From assembly GCF_000375585.1 (NCBI RefSeq), contig NZ_AQWP01000018.1, positions 1 to 64,000 on the forward strand: DNA of 64,000 nucleotides, in the 5' to 3' direction. Positions 26,210 through 34,293 of this stretch are shown here, piece by piece (the stretch's first letter is position 1; every line of letters starts with the position of its first letter). The stretch is from Sinorhizobium meliloti 4H41 (GTDB taxonomy: Bacteria; Pseudomonadota; Alphaproteobacteria; Rhizobiales; Rhizobiaceae). The notes beneath the pieces were generated by a model. That model was not told where the DNA came from and ran no database searches. It saw only the letters and a list, made by a program, of their open reading frames with translations. The position numbers were made by a program, and so were the translations under genes.

Positions 26210-27427
26210 TTACTGGATGACGTATTGCTGGTTGTCGTTCGGGTTGGCGACCAGGTCGCAGACGGCTGCGGTATCGGCCGGCGGCTGGTTCGCGAAGCTT
26301 TCGAGGATTTCGAAGCTGTGGTCCTTGACCCTGCCGATGTGGACGTCGGTGGCGCAATGGTGGGTCTTGGGATCGATCGTCGAGGGGCCGCCGGGACCTG
26401 CAACCGTCGAGCCGCTTTCGATGGCCTCTATGACGGCCATACGGTCGAGCGAGTTGGCCTTCTTGACGCCGTTCGCCCAATGATGGACGGCGTTATAGGT
26501 CGCCGAGGCGTGTTCCGTCACATACGGCGCGTTGTCGCCGAACTTCCCGTGATAGCGCTTTACGAAGGCTTCGTTGGCCGGTGACTTGATTTCCTGGAAA
26601 TAGCCGAAGGCAGCCATGACACCGTCGGATTCGGCGGGCGTCAGGACAATATGTTCATTGCCGCCGCCGAAGGAGGTGGAGACGATCGGGATCTGGCCCG
26701 CCATGCCGGCCGCCGCCCACTGGCGGAAGAAGGACATATGGTTTCCGCCCACCAGCAGCGTGTAGATGACATCCGGCTTCTCCCGCTGGATCTTCTGGAT
26801 TGCTGCGCTGAAATCGGTGACGTCGAGCGGGAAGAACTCCGCCGCGATCACTTCGCCACCGGCCCGGGTGGTATAGTCGCGAACCCACTTGGCGGAAATC
26901 TGGCCGTAGTTGTAGTCGGCCGCCAGAACATAGACCTTCTTGCCGAAATTCTTGACGGCAAAGGGCATCAGCTGGCCGATGGTCTGCGAAGGCGTCGAGC
27001 CCGTCAGGAAGGTGTTGCGATCGCAAACGCCACCTTCATAGAGCGGCGAATAGAAATAGAGGGTCTGGTAGCGGCTTAGGATCGGGCGGATGGCTTCGCG
27101 GGAGGCGCTGGTAATGCCGCCAAACACGGTTGCAGCCTGAAGGCTTGTTGCCGCTTCTGTCGCAAACTGTGTGTAAAGCTGGATATTGGATTGCGGATCG
27201 TATTTCTGGACCTTGATCTGGCGACCAAGCAGGCCACCGGCTTCATTGAGTTCGGAAACGGCAAGATCGAGGCAGGCATCAATCGGCTGGCCGTAGATTT
27301 CGAGGCCGCCGGAGAGATCGTAGATGCTGGCAATCGCGATATCGTCGGCTGCAAAGCCGCGATTGACCCAAGGCGCGGTCAAGGCCACGGCCGTGCCGCC
27401 GAGAAACAGGCGTCTGCTGATTTTCAT
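26210..27427 (-). CDS. ABC transporter substrate-binding protein, amide/urea type (Peripla_BP_5)
   Basis: The 405-residue precursor starts MKISRRLFLGGTAVALTAPWVNRGFA, a Tat-type signal with SRRLFLGG, cleaved near GFA. The mature part has IASIYDLSGGLEIYGQPID, a GGLLGRQIKV strand, and the type I periplasmic binding fold of UrtA/FmdD/AmiC proteins. It heads the operon and delivers ligand to the LivH/LivM permeases. A GAATAT-N6-ATATTC inverted repeat lies 116 bases upstream. The binding-protein family covers urea, short amides and branched-chain amino acids; downstream carbamoylase and aldehyde dehydrogenase genes favour a ureido or amide ligand, which remains inference. Confidence 0.88.
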   Translation of the reverse strand: MKISRRLFLGGTAVALTAPWVNRGFAADDIAIASIYDLSGGLEIYGQPIDACLDLAVSELNEAGGLLGRQIKVQKYDPQSNIQLYTQFATEAATSLQAATVFGGITSASREAIRPILSRYQTLYFYSPLYEGGVCDRNTFLTGSTPSQTIGQLMPFAVKNFGKKVYVLAADYNYGQISAKWVRDYTTRAGGEVIAAEFFPLDVTDFSAAIQKIQREKPDVIYTLLVGGNHMSFFRQWAAAGMAGQIPIVSTSFGGGNEHIVLTPAESDGVMAAFGYFQEIKSPANEAFVKRYHGKFGDNAPYVTEHASATYNAVHHWANGVKKANSLDRMAVIEAIESGSTVAGPGGPSTIDPKTHHCATDVHIGRVKDHSFEILESFANQPPADTAAVCDLVANPNDNQQYVIQ

Positions 27428-27542
27428 GAGTTCACCCTCTTTTTTATAGACCCAGATGGACGCACGAATCTGCTCCGGCAGACGGCTATCTGCAGGTTCG
27501 ACCCGAACCGAAAAGGGCGGGAAGCGAGGAATTCATGCGGTC

Positions 27543-27560
27543 GAATATGTTTATATATTC
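27543..27560. promoter_or_regulatory. inverted repeat GAATAT-N6-ATATTC, candidate operator
   Basis: GAATAT at 27543-27548 and ATATTC at 27555-27560 are perfect inverted half-sites in an AT-rich island 116 bases upstream of the binding-protein gene. The spacing and AT content suit a dimeric regulator such as the nearby MarR protein. A different AT palindrome is found in front of that regulator's gene. Confidence 0.45.
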
Positions 27561-27668
27561 AATATTTTCCTTTTCAAGTATTTTTTCGAGGCAATGATTT
27601 TTGCCGCTGACGTTTTAGGGAAAGCCGGAAAAGCTTCTGAAAAACAGAGGGATGTGGGGGGGGTGATG

Positions 27669-27691
27669 TCGCGGCGCGCTTCGCGGCGCGC
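27669..27691. repeat. tandem 11-bp repeat able to form a GC hairpin
   Basis: TCGCGGCGCGC occurs at 27669-27679 and again at 27681-27691. Within it GCGCGC can pair across a six-base loop. It lies just after the 3' end of the minus-strand AmiC-like gene and before the binding-protein gene, so it could act as a transcription terminator, though there is no T-tract. Confidence 0.35.
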
Positions 27692-27750
27692 GATCTGGAC
27701 GTGCGGATTTAATCCGCGCTGTCAGGTCTGCGAGATCGCAAAACGGCCTG

Positions 27751-28815
27751 TCAGGCGTTGTCGAAGATGCGGAGGACTTCGAATTCGGTCCCCTCGGCGC
27801 GCGCAAGATAGGTCGGCCCGGAGGCGACGCCGTTTCGAACCGTGGTGACGCCGCGTGGGCTCTCGAAGCTCAAACCTTCGAAGGCCTGGGACAGGGCGTC
27901 GAACTCAAGCGATTGTGCGCGGGTTGCCAGCGCCCCAAAGAAGCGCAGACCTTCATAGCAGGCTTCGCTCAATACGCCTTGCACTGGTGCGGTGACGCCG
28001 AAGGCGTCCCGGTAGCGCTTGAGAAAAGTGTTGTTCTCCGGCGTCTGCAAAGCGCTGAAATAGCCGGCGGCACAAAACAGGTTTTCGGTGTTGTCAGCGC
28101 CGATTGCCATCAGCGTGTTTTCTTCGACGGCGCCGGACAGGCGCAGCATACGGCGGGAGAGGCCGCGTGCGGCGAACATGCGGTTGAAGGGTACACATTC
28201 CGAGCCGACAAGCGAGATGAAGACGATATCGGGATTGGCAGCCTCGATCATGTCGACAAGATGGGTCGTGTCCTCGCCGAGGCCGACATATTCCTCGCCG
28301 ACGACTTCGCCGCCGCGTCTGGTGACAAAGTCGCGCACCCAATGGTGCGACGCGCGGGGCCATACGTAATCATTGCCGACAAGAAACCAGCGCCTGGCTC
28401 CCTGATTGTCCATGAAATGGCTGACGGGGCCGGCAAATTGCCGTTCCGGCACTTCCCCGATAGTGAAAACCTTCTCACCTAGAGCCGCGCCTTCGAAGAG
28501 CGGTGCAAAGACATAGGGCACGCGATCGGCCAGGGCGCGGGCGAGTTCGACCCGGACGGAGGAGAGATGTACGCCAACCAGGGCATTGGCGCCCTGGCGC
28601 TCGACAAGATCGCGGGCCCGCTCGACGACCGCCTGCGGGCTGCCGCCGGCATCGGCCGCCAGAAGCTCGATCTGCCGGCCGAGGATGCCGCCTTTTTCGT
28701 TCAGCTCGGCGGCAGCGAGAACGGCGCTGTATTGGCATGACGGACCCCAGATTGCATCGGCGCCTTGAAAGGGAACGAGCAATCCGATGCGAAGAGGTTC
28801 GCGTTTACGGGGCAT
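27751..28815 (-). CDS. cytosolic AmiC-like ligand-binding protein (Peripla_BP_5)
   Basis: The 354-residue product has the same binding fold as the transporter's binding protein: RIGLLVPFQGADAIWGPSCQYSAVLAAAELNEKGGILGRQIELL, then the two-lobed domain with FNRMFAARGLSRRMLRLSG. It starts MPRKREPLRIGLL and has no signal peptide, so it should stay in the cytoplasm, as AmiC does when it senses amides and controls antiterminator AmiR. No amiR is adjacent; a MarR gene is divergent. ATG at 28815 has a weak ribosome site, and the frame is open to 29160, so a longer start is possible. It probably senses the same ligand the importer carries; alternatively it is an exported protein whose signal is missed. 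Confidence 0.75.
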   Translation of the reverse strand: MPRKREPLRIGLLVPFQGADAIWGPSCQYSAVLAAAELNEKGGILGRQIELLAADAGGSPQAVVERARDLVERQGANALVGVHLSSVRVELARALADRVPYVFAPLFEGAALGEKVFTIGEVPERQFAGPVSHFMDNQGARRWFLVGNDYVWPRASHHWVRDFVTRRGGEVVGEEYVGLGEDTTHLVDMIEAANPDIVFISLVGSECVPFNRMFAARGLSRRMLRLSGAVEENTLMAIGADNTENLFCAAGYFSALQTPENNTFLKRYRDAFGVTAPVQGVLSEACYEGLRFFGALATRAQSLEFDALSQAFEGLSFESPRGVTTVRNGVASGPTYLARAEGTEFEVLRIFDNA

Positions 28816-29055
28816 TGATAGATTGGAGTCGCCGACGCGCTGTAGAAACAACGATTGGCGCAAGGGAGCTTTCGTCCTGCGTGAAGAGGCTGGATTGCGC
28901 ATCCAGATGCTGCCGGCACCACCGGCCAGAGCAAAATCGAGCGTCACGGCATTCTCCCTTTTCGTTCTCCGCTCCACCCTGGACATCACGCTCCGCAACG
29001 ACGGATTGCGAATTTTTGTTTTCGTTGGTCCCAGCCTATGCGGCGAGACAGAAGC

Positions 29056-29069
29056 ACTATATATATAGT
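29056..29069. promoter_or_regulatory. 14-bp perfect palindrome, candidate MarR operator
   Basis: ACTATATATATAGT is a perfect palindrome ending 32 bases before the marR-type gene start, in the divergent region shared with the AmiC-like gene. MarR proteins bind palindromes of this size near their own promoters. The low-complexity AT core means chance occurrence is possible. Confidence 0.5.
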
Positions 29070-29100
29070 TTCCGATTAAACAATTGCTCATTAAAGAATC

Positions 29101-29517
29101 ATGGCCGAACGCTCGCTCAACGAACATCTTTCGCATCTGCTCGCCCAGGCGAACCGCCATCTCAGCCGCCAGTTGACGGCTGAAGGCGTGTCGCTGGATC
29201 AGTGGCGTCTGATGAAGGTTCTGTCAGAAGCAGGCGGCCTGCCGATGGGCAAGCTTGCCGAGGAGCTGGCACTCAACCTGCCGACGTTGACGAAGCTGGT
29301 CGACCGCATGGTGCAGGATGCACTGGTTTACCGGGTTCCCGATCCCGCCGATCGCCGCAAGGTGCGAATGTTCCTCTCCGACAAGGGCGCTTCCATGCTT
29401 GCATCGCAGAACAAGCGGGTAGAAGAGCATGAGGCAAAGGTCGAGGACAGCTATGGTAACGAGGACGCCCAGCGCCTGAAGGTCATGCTTGAAAGTTTCA
29501 TAAAGCAGATCGTTTAG
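29101..29517 (+). CDS. MarR family transcriptional regulator
   Basis: The 138-residue product has a winged helix-turn-helix of MarR type: LDQWRLMKVLSEAGGLPMGKLAEEL, ALNLPTLTKLVDRMVQDALV (recognition helix) and RVPDPADRRKVRMFLSDKG (wing with the conserved D-x-R-D/R-R motif). Flanking helices form the dimer interface. It is divergent from the AmiC-like gene and the following ABC/carbamoylase operon and has an AT palindrome 32 bases before its start. It likely represses that region and responds to a catabolite. Short for the family but complete. Confidence 0.88.
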   Translation: MAERSLNEHLSHLLAQANRHLSRQLTAEGVSLDQWRLMKVLSEAGGLPMGKLAEELALNLPTLTKLVDRMVQDALVYRVPDPADRRKVRMFLSDKGASMLASQNKRVEEHEAKVEDSYGNEDAQRLKVMLESFIKQIV

Positions 29518-29807
29518 GGCTTAAGCGGCGAACCATTTTTACGAGTAACCTCTAGTTTCGCAAATGTGTACCTGTGCAAGGGTCTCGGACCAGTTCTGCT
29601 TTGCTTTCACGAGGGGTTACATAAGCTCAATGCGGCGCAAGGATTCGAATCCGTCCAACTGCCCAGCGACCAAGAATGAAGGGCTCTTTTGTTCTGCTCC
29701 CTCCAAGAGCAACACGGGAACATCCGAGATTGCTCAGGCAGGGCTTCTCCCTAGTGTCAGCTTACATCGACATGCGTGAAAACCTGCTCGACTAAAATGA
29801 GGAGCAT

Positions 29808-30326
29808 ATGACCACAAGGATACGCTTCCTTTTGCAGCACGACGCGGCGCTGCCCGGTCTGGTGGAGCTCATGCAGGAAATGCAAACGCACTATCGGGTG
29901 TATTGTCCGCCGTGCGAAGAAATCGTTGCCGGGTTAGTAGATAGGCCCGCTGCTGCGGAAATCCTCCTTTGTGAGGAAGAGGAAGGGTTCGTGGCGGGTT
30001 TCGCCGCTTTCTGCGCGATCTATCCTGGCCCCGGCCTGAGTCCGGGCATTTTTTTAAAAGAGATCTATGTTAGGGCCGCGCGACGTGACCGCGGTATCGG
30101 AGAGGCGCTCCTGCGTGCACTTGCCGCCACCGCGTTAAGTCGGGGCTTTTCCCGCATCGATTGGACGGCGGATGCATCCGATACGCGGCTCGTTTCCTAT
30201 TACGAGCGCCTCGGCGGCGTGCCCCGGCCGGATAAGCTGTTTTTCCGCCTGGATGGCGAGGCCCTTGGTAAACTTGCCGATGGTGCCGCAATAGCGTCTT
30301 ACGGGGGTTCTGTATTGCCCTCGTAG
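29808..30326 (+). CDS. GNAT family N-acetyltransferase
   Basis: The 172-residue product has GNAT motifs: FLKEIYVRAARRDRGIGEALLRALAATA with the acetyl-CoA-binding R-x-x-G-x-G loop, and a following IDWTADASDTRLVSYYERLGG with the usual Tyr near the C-terminus. It transfers an acyl group from CoA to an amine; the substrate is not predictable. Its 3' end overlaps the convergent deacetylase gene by 28 bases. The adjacent hydrolase could remove such groups, so the pair may modify and demodify the same compound. A 290-base gap precedes it. Confidence 0.85.
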   Translation: MTTRIRFLLQHDAALPGLVELMQEMQTHYRVYCPPCEEIVAGLVDRPAAAEILLCEEEEGFVAGFAAFCAIYPGPGLSPGIFLKEIYVRAARRDRGIGEALLRALAATALSRGFSRIDWTADASDTRLVSYYERLGGVPRPDKLFFRLDGEALGKLADGAAIASYGGSVLPS

Positions 30327-31168
30327 TGCGCGAGGATTTCTGCGCCCGTGGCGATCCAAACGTCGTCGCGTGCTGCGATCTCGGCAAGGAAGTCGCGAAG
30401 GATTCGCCAGCGCATCGGCCGGCCGGAGACCTGCGGATGTAGAACGAGGGTTGTGACCCCGCCCCATTCGTGCGTGCCTGCGAATTCCTCGCGCCAGATC
30501 GGCATGATGGCGTCGCGGCCGAAGAGCGCGCGGGAATCCAGGCGGCCCGTCATTCCGAAATTCCAATCGTCGAATGCAAAGTTGACGGGAATCTCCACCG
30601 GACCGGGACGCCCGTCCGCCAGCTTGTGGCGATAGGGGCGGATATCGTCGCGGAAGGAGCTGGAATAACGCAGGCCACGTTCCGCGAGATAGGCAAGCAG
30701 TTCCGGAAAATTCTCGCCGGAGGGGGCACGATAGCCGACGGGCGTGACACCGAGGCGGGATTTCAGCGCTTCGAGACCGCGGTCGATCTCCTCCCTGGCC
30801 TCATCCAGCTTGTTGCGGTCCGGGCATTTGTGCAGGTAACCGTGATGGGCGATCTCATGCCCGGCCCTGACGATCGGCTCGCAGGCCGCCGTATGGGCCT
30901 CGGCGGTCCAGCCCGGAATGAAGAACGTGGCCTTGAGATTCAGCATATCCATGAGCTCGAGGATCTTGGCGATCCCCACACGCGCGTCGTAGCCGCCGAG
31001 CGAGGTTGTCACCATCCGGTCGACATTGGCATGGTTGTTGCCGATCCAGGCGGTTTCCGCATCGACGTCGAAGCCGATGAACAGCGCGCTCTTCTTGCCG
31101 TGCGGCCAGTCGAAATGCGGGGCGGGCGGCGCCGGGTTGAGCGGTCGAGGACAGAGATCATAGGTCAT
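30299..31168 (-). CDS. polysaccharide deacetylase family protein (NodB/PuuE-like amidohydrolase)
   Basis: The 289-residue product has the NodB-homology domain: metal motif FDVDAETAW (Asp34, Asp36), HEIAHHGYLHK with the two metal histidines, GYRAPSGENFPELL (motif 3) and LVLHPQVSGRPMR with the last histidine. There is no signal peptide, so it acts in the cytoplasm like PuuE allantoinase and other small-molecule amidohydrolases, not on cell-wall polymers. It is the last gene of the MmgE-transporter-lyase cluster, 12 bases after the MmgE/PrpD gene. A role in removing an acyl or formyl group from the imported compound is inferred. Confidence 0.82.
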   Translation of the reverse strand: MTYDLCPRPLNPAPPAPHFDWPHGKKSALFIGFDVDAETAWIGNNHANVDRMVTTSLGGYDARVGIAKILELMDMLNLKATFFIPGWTAEAHTAACEPIVRAGHEIAHHGYLHKCPDRNKLDEAREEIDRGLEALKSRLGVTPVGYRAPSGENFPELLAYLAERGLRYSSSFRDDIRPYRHKLADGRPGPVEIPVNFAFDDWNFGMTGRLDSRALFGRDAIMPIWREEFAGTHEWGGVTTLVLHPQVSGRPMRWRILRDFLAEIAARDDVWIATGAEILAHYEGNTEPP

Positions 31169-31180
31169 GAAACCTCCTCT

Positions 31181-32590
31181 TCAGGCAAAGACCGGCCGCT
31201 CGGGTTCCGCCGATACCAGCAGTTCGGGCAGGCCACGGCAGTCGTCCTGCCGTTCCAGCGTCTCGACGAAGGCCGCAAGGCCGGAAACGCGGACGGCGGG
31301 CAGCGCCAACGACGCGAGGCTGTCGAACTTGGCGCGAATGGCCGCATCGGTCATGGGGCGTTCGCTGGAGCCGGTGGCACGCGGCACCATGGCGGTCCTG
31401 CTGCTGCCATCCGCGAAGGTGACGGTCACCTCGGGTTCGGCCATCTGCGGCATGTCCCGGTCGGGATGAAGCCGGATGCGGCCGAGCGCATCGACGATGC
31501 GCGGGTCGCTGCGCGCGGCGGCGGAATACTGATCGAGATCGACGCGGCCGAAAACCGAGAGTGCGGCCAGCGCGTAGCCGAGGCTCATCTGGGCGCCTGC
31601 CAGCGTTTCCAGCCGCGCCTGGCCGCACATATCCATCAGGAAATGGCTTAGTCTCAACTCGATTTTCACGACATCAGCAGCGGCACGGCCTGTGTCAGTG
31701 AAGATATCGCAAACGGCGTCGATGGCGGAATGGGCGCCGCGGCAGGCGGCATAAGGCTTCAGCGAGGCCCGCTCGATCTTCCAGGCCGAGCCGAGACCGG
31801 CGGAAAACTCCTCAGGCCGGCCCGCATCGCGCACGAAGGAGCGGAAGAAGCCACCCCAGACATCCTCGAAGACCTGCGCGGGGCCGGAAAAGCCGGCAGC
31901 GGCGAGATCGGCGGCAAGCAGGCCGCCCTCGGCGGCCCGGCCGGCATGCACCTTCTTCGCCTGGCTGCCGTCATGGTTGAAGGCCCACAGGCCGGAAGAG
32001 AGGCTGGTCGCCAGCGTCACGGCGTGGCGAAACAGTGCACTGTCGTAACCGCGCAGCCGGGCAACCGCGGCAGCCGACGCCAGCGTGCCGCAGGTGCCGG
32101 TGGAGTGCCAGCCCGCGCCATTATGGGCGCCGTAACCGCCCGAGGCATCCAGCACGCGCCGGCCGACCTCGTATCCGGCGGTCAGCGCGCAGATGAGATC
32201 GGCGCCGGAGACCGGCGCAGGGCAGGAGGGCAGGGCAGCCAACAGCGCCGGCAACACGACGGCGCCGGTGTGGTCGCAGCCGCCGGAATCATCGAGCTCG
32301 AAAACATGGGCGGCAACGCCGTTGACAAGCGCCGCATCGCGCGGGGCCGTCCGCTCGGACGAGGCCAGAAGCGGCGTCTGCCCGTCGGGTGCGGCGAGCG
32401 CCCGCATCCTGCGGAATTCGGCGGATCGGGTGCCGGCGAGTGCGGCACCGAGCGTATCGAGAAGGTGGGATTTCGTGCGGGCGACAATCCGGCCCGGCAG
32501 GTCGGCAGGGGCCAGCCTCGCGCAGAATTCGGCAAGCGCCTCGACATGCGGCAGCGCCGGCAGGCCGCTTCGGGCAGCATCGGACATCAT
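31181..32590 (-). CDS. MmgE/PrpD family protein, possible iminodisuccinate epimerase-like enzyme
   Basis: The 469-residue product has the MmgE/PrpD all-helical domain followed by the alpha-beta domain. Motifs include LLDTLGAALAGTRSAEF, VNGVAAHVFELDDSGG (a DD active-site area) and GYEVGRRVLDASGGYGAHNGAGWHSTGTCGTLASAAAVARL. The family includes 2-methylcitrate dehydratase, cis-aconitate decarboxylase and the iminodisuccinate epimerase described from Agrobacterium tumefaciens BY6. Because an argininosuccinate-lyase-like enzyme and an amino-acid importer lie in the same operon, and no methylcitrate genes do, an epimerase-type role on a C-N-linked dicarboxylate is the better guess. Two adjacent ATGs (32590, 32587) may serve as start. 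Confidence 0.85.
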   Translation of the reverse strand: MMSDAARSGLPALPHVEALAEFCARLAPADLPGRIVARTKSHLLDTLGAALAGTRSAEFRRMRALAAPDGQTPLLASSERTAPRDAALVNGVAAHVFELDDSGGCDHTGAVVLPALLAALPSCPAPVSGADLICALTAGYEVGRRVLDASGGYGAHNGAGWHSTGTCGTLASAAAVARLRGYDSALFRHAVTLATSLSSGLWAFNHDGSQAKKVHAGRAAEGGLLAADLAAAGFSGPAQVFEDVWGGFFRSFVRDAGRPEEFSAGLGSAWKIERASLKPYAACRGAHSAIDAVCDIFTDTGRAAADVVKIELRLSHFLMDMCGQARLETLAGAQMSLGYALAALSVFGRVDLDQYSAAARSDPRIVDALGRIRLHPDRDMPQMAEPEVTVTFADGSSRTAMVPRATGSSERPMTDAAIRAKFDSLASLALPAVRVSGLAAFVETLERQDDCRGLPELLVSAEPERPVFA

Positions 32591-32651
32591 GACATCCTCA
32601 TTGGGGCAGGCGGGGAGAACGGCCCGGCAGGCGCGCCGGGCCGTTCAACGA

Positions 32652-33479
32652 TCACTTCACGGCTTCGCCGTTGATCATCACGCCGTCCAGCGTGCTGCCG
32701 GCAAGGTCGTATTTCTCGAAGATGGACTTGTATTCACCCGAGGCCATGATGGCCTTCAGCGCGCCGGCGATGGCGTCGCGCAGCTCCGGCGTCTGCTTGG
32801 AGAAACCAATGCCCTGATAGACTTCCGTGAAGGGCTCGCCGACGATGACGTAGGTGTCCTTCTCGAGCGTCAGCAAGTAAGGCAGGGTTTCCGAGCCCTG
32901 CACCGCGCCGTCGAGGCGGCCCTGCTTGAGCTGCGTGCGGGCATCAGCCGAGCCTTCCGTGCCGACGATGTTCAGCGCCGGCTTGCCGTTCGCCTCGCAG
33001 TTTGCCGCGCTCCACTTGGCGGCTTCGTCCGGGAAGGAGGTGCGGCGGCTCATGCCGACGGTCTTGCCGCAGAAGTCGGTGAGGGTCTTGAACTCGTCCT
33101 TGCGCTTGGCGGAGGTGTAGAACTGCGCGCCGGACCGCATGTAGTCGACGAAATCCATGGACTCGCGGCGGGCCGGCAGGTCGCTCATGCCGCTCAGCAC
33201 GAGATCGACGCGGCCGGTGTTGAGCGAGGAGACCATCTGCTCGAAGCCGATCTCGGACCATTCAATTTCCGTGCCGAGTTGTTTTGCCAGCGCCTTGCCG
33301 AGGTCGATATCGACACCGACGAGTTCGTTCGTCGCCGGGTCGCGATATTCCATCGGCGGATAGTTCGGCGTGTTGGCGATGATCAGCTTGCCGGCGGTCT
33401 TGTATTTTTCCGGCAGATCCTGCGCATATGCGGTCATGGCGAAGAGGCAGGCCGAAGCGGCCAGAATTGCTTTTTGCAT
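32652..33479 (-). CDS. polar amino acid ABC transporter substrate-binding protein
   Basis: The precursor of about 275 residues starts MQKAILAASACLFAMTAYA, a Sec signal peptide cleaved before QDLPEKYK. The mature part is a family 3 solute-binding protein: KLIIANTPNYPPMEYRDPATNELVGVDIDL, then EIEWSEIGFEQMVSSLNTGRVDLVLSGM. An in-frame ATG four codons upstream (33491) is also possible. It feeds the permease and ATPase encoded just upstream in the operon. The family binds polar amino acids and opines; with the lyase and MmgE/PrpD enzymes nearby, an anionic aspartate-derived ligand fits. The ligand is not proven. Confidence 0.88.
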   Translation of the reverse strand: MQKAILAASACLFAMTAYAQDLPEKYKTAGKLIIANTPNYPPMEYRDPATNELVGVDIDLGKALAKQLGTEIEWSEIGFEQMVSSLNTGRVDLVLSGMSDLPARRESMDFVDYMRSGAQFYTSAKRKDEFKTLTDFCGKTVGMSRRTSFPDEAAKWSAANCEANGKPALNIVGTEGSADARTQLKQGRLDGAVQGSETLPYLLTLEKDTYVIVGEPFTEVYQGIGFSKQTPELRDAIAGALKAIMASGEYKSIFEKYDLAGSTLDGVMINGEAVK

Positions 33480-33508
33480 TGTGGTTCCCATCCTGTCGGT
33501 TCTTGCGG

Positions 33509-34279
33509 TTATCGTTGCACGGCCTTGAGGAAATCAGCGGTGCGGGGGTTGTCGGGTTGGGTCAGGACCCGCGCCGAGGGGCCGTGCTCGATCAGCCGCC
33601 CGCCATCCATGAAGGCGACGGTGTTGCTGACGTTGCGGGCAAAGCCCATTTCGTGGGTGACGACGATCATCGTCATGCCGGAGGCGGCGAGGTCGTTCAT
33701 CACGTCGAGCACCTCGGCCACCAGCTCGGGGTCGAGTGCGGATGTCGGCTCATCGAACAGGATGAGCGAGGGACGCATGCCCATCGCGCGGGCAATGGCG
33801 ACGCGCTGCTGCTGCCCGCCGGATAGCTCCGCCGGATAGCTGCCGGCCTTGTCGGCAAGGCCGACGCGTTTGAGCAGTTCCAGCGCATGGTCGCGCGCGG
33901 CCTTCGGGCTTTCACCGAGCACCTGCACCGGCCCTTCCACCACGTTTTCCAGCGCGGTCTTGTGCGGAAAGAGGTTGAAGCGCTGGAAGACCATGCCGAT
34001 GCCGCGGCGCTGGCGGGCAATCTCGGCGTCGCTCATCTCGTAGAGCTTGTTTCCGTCGCGGCGGTAGCCGATCAGCTCGCCATTGGCCCAGATCGCACCG
34101 GAATCGATGCGCTCCAAGAGGTTGATGCAGCGTAGGAACGTGCTCTTGCCCGAGCCGGAGGGGCCGATGATGCAGCTCACCTCGCCCTTCCGCACCTCAA
34201 GGCTCACGTCCTGCAGCGCCTTGAAGGTGCCGAAGCTCTTGCAGACATCGACGGCCTTGACCAGAATCTCGCTTGTCAT
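33509..34279 (-). CDS. polar amino acid ABC transporter ATP-binding protein
   Basis: The 256-residue product is a typical GlnQ/HisP-type ATPase. Walker A is GPSGSGKST, Q-loop MVFQRFNLFPHKTALENV, signature [16 protein letters not shown] and Walker [17 protein letters not shown], with H-loop VTHEMGFA. It lies 14 bases after the permease gene and 29 before the binding-protein gene. It powers import through the single permease. A short insertion (LIGYRRDGNKLYEMSDAEIARQRR) between Walker A and Q-loop is normal for the family. Confidence 0.92.
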   Translation of the reverse strand: MTSEILVKAVDVCKSFGTFKALQDVSLEVRKGEVSCIIGPSGSGKSTFLRCINLLERIDSGAIWANGELIGYRRDGNKLYEMSDAEIARQRRGIGMVFQRFNLFPHKTALENVVEGPVQVLGESPKAARDHALELLKRVGLADKAGSYPAELSGGQQQRVAIARAMGMRPSLILFDEPTSALDPELVAEVLDVMNDLAASGMTMIVVTHEMGFARNVSNTVAFMDGGRLIEHGPSARVLTQPDNPRTADFLKAVQR

Positions 34280-34293
34280 GTCGCGGCCTCCCC

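Noticed and set aside
29635..29670. tRNA-like T-arm GGATTCGAATCC
   Set aside because: The flanking bases cannot form an acceptor stem, anticodon arm or D-arm at the right distances; it is a chance 12-base palindrome.
30470..31651. 393-codon plus-strand frame
   Set aside because: Antisense shadow of the deacetylase and MmgE/PrpD genes.
31181..32590. 2-methylcitrate dehydratase prpD
   Set aside because: No prpB or prpC genes nearby; family membership alone does not justify the name.
32193..33839. 548-codon plus-strand frame
   Set aside because: Antisense to MmgE, the binding protein and the ATPase; composition is arginine- and alanine-rich as in shadows.
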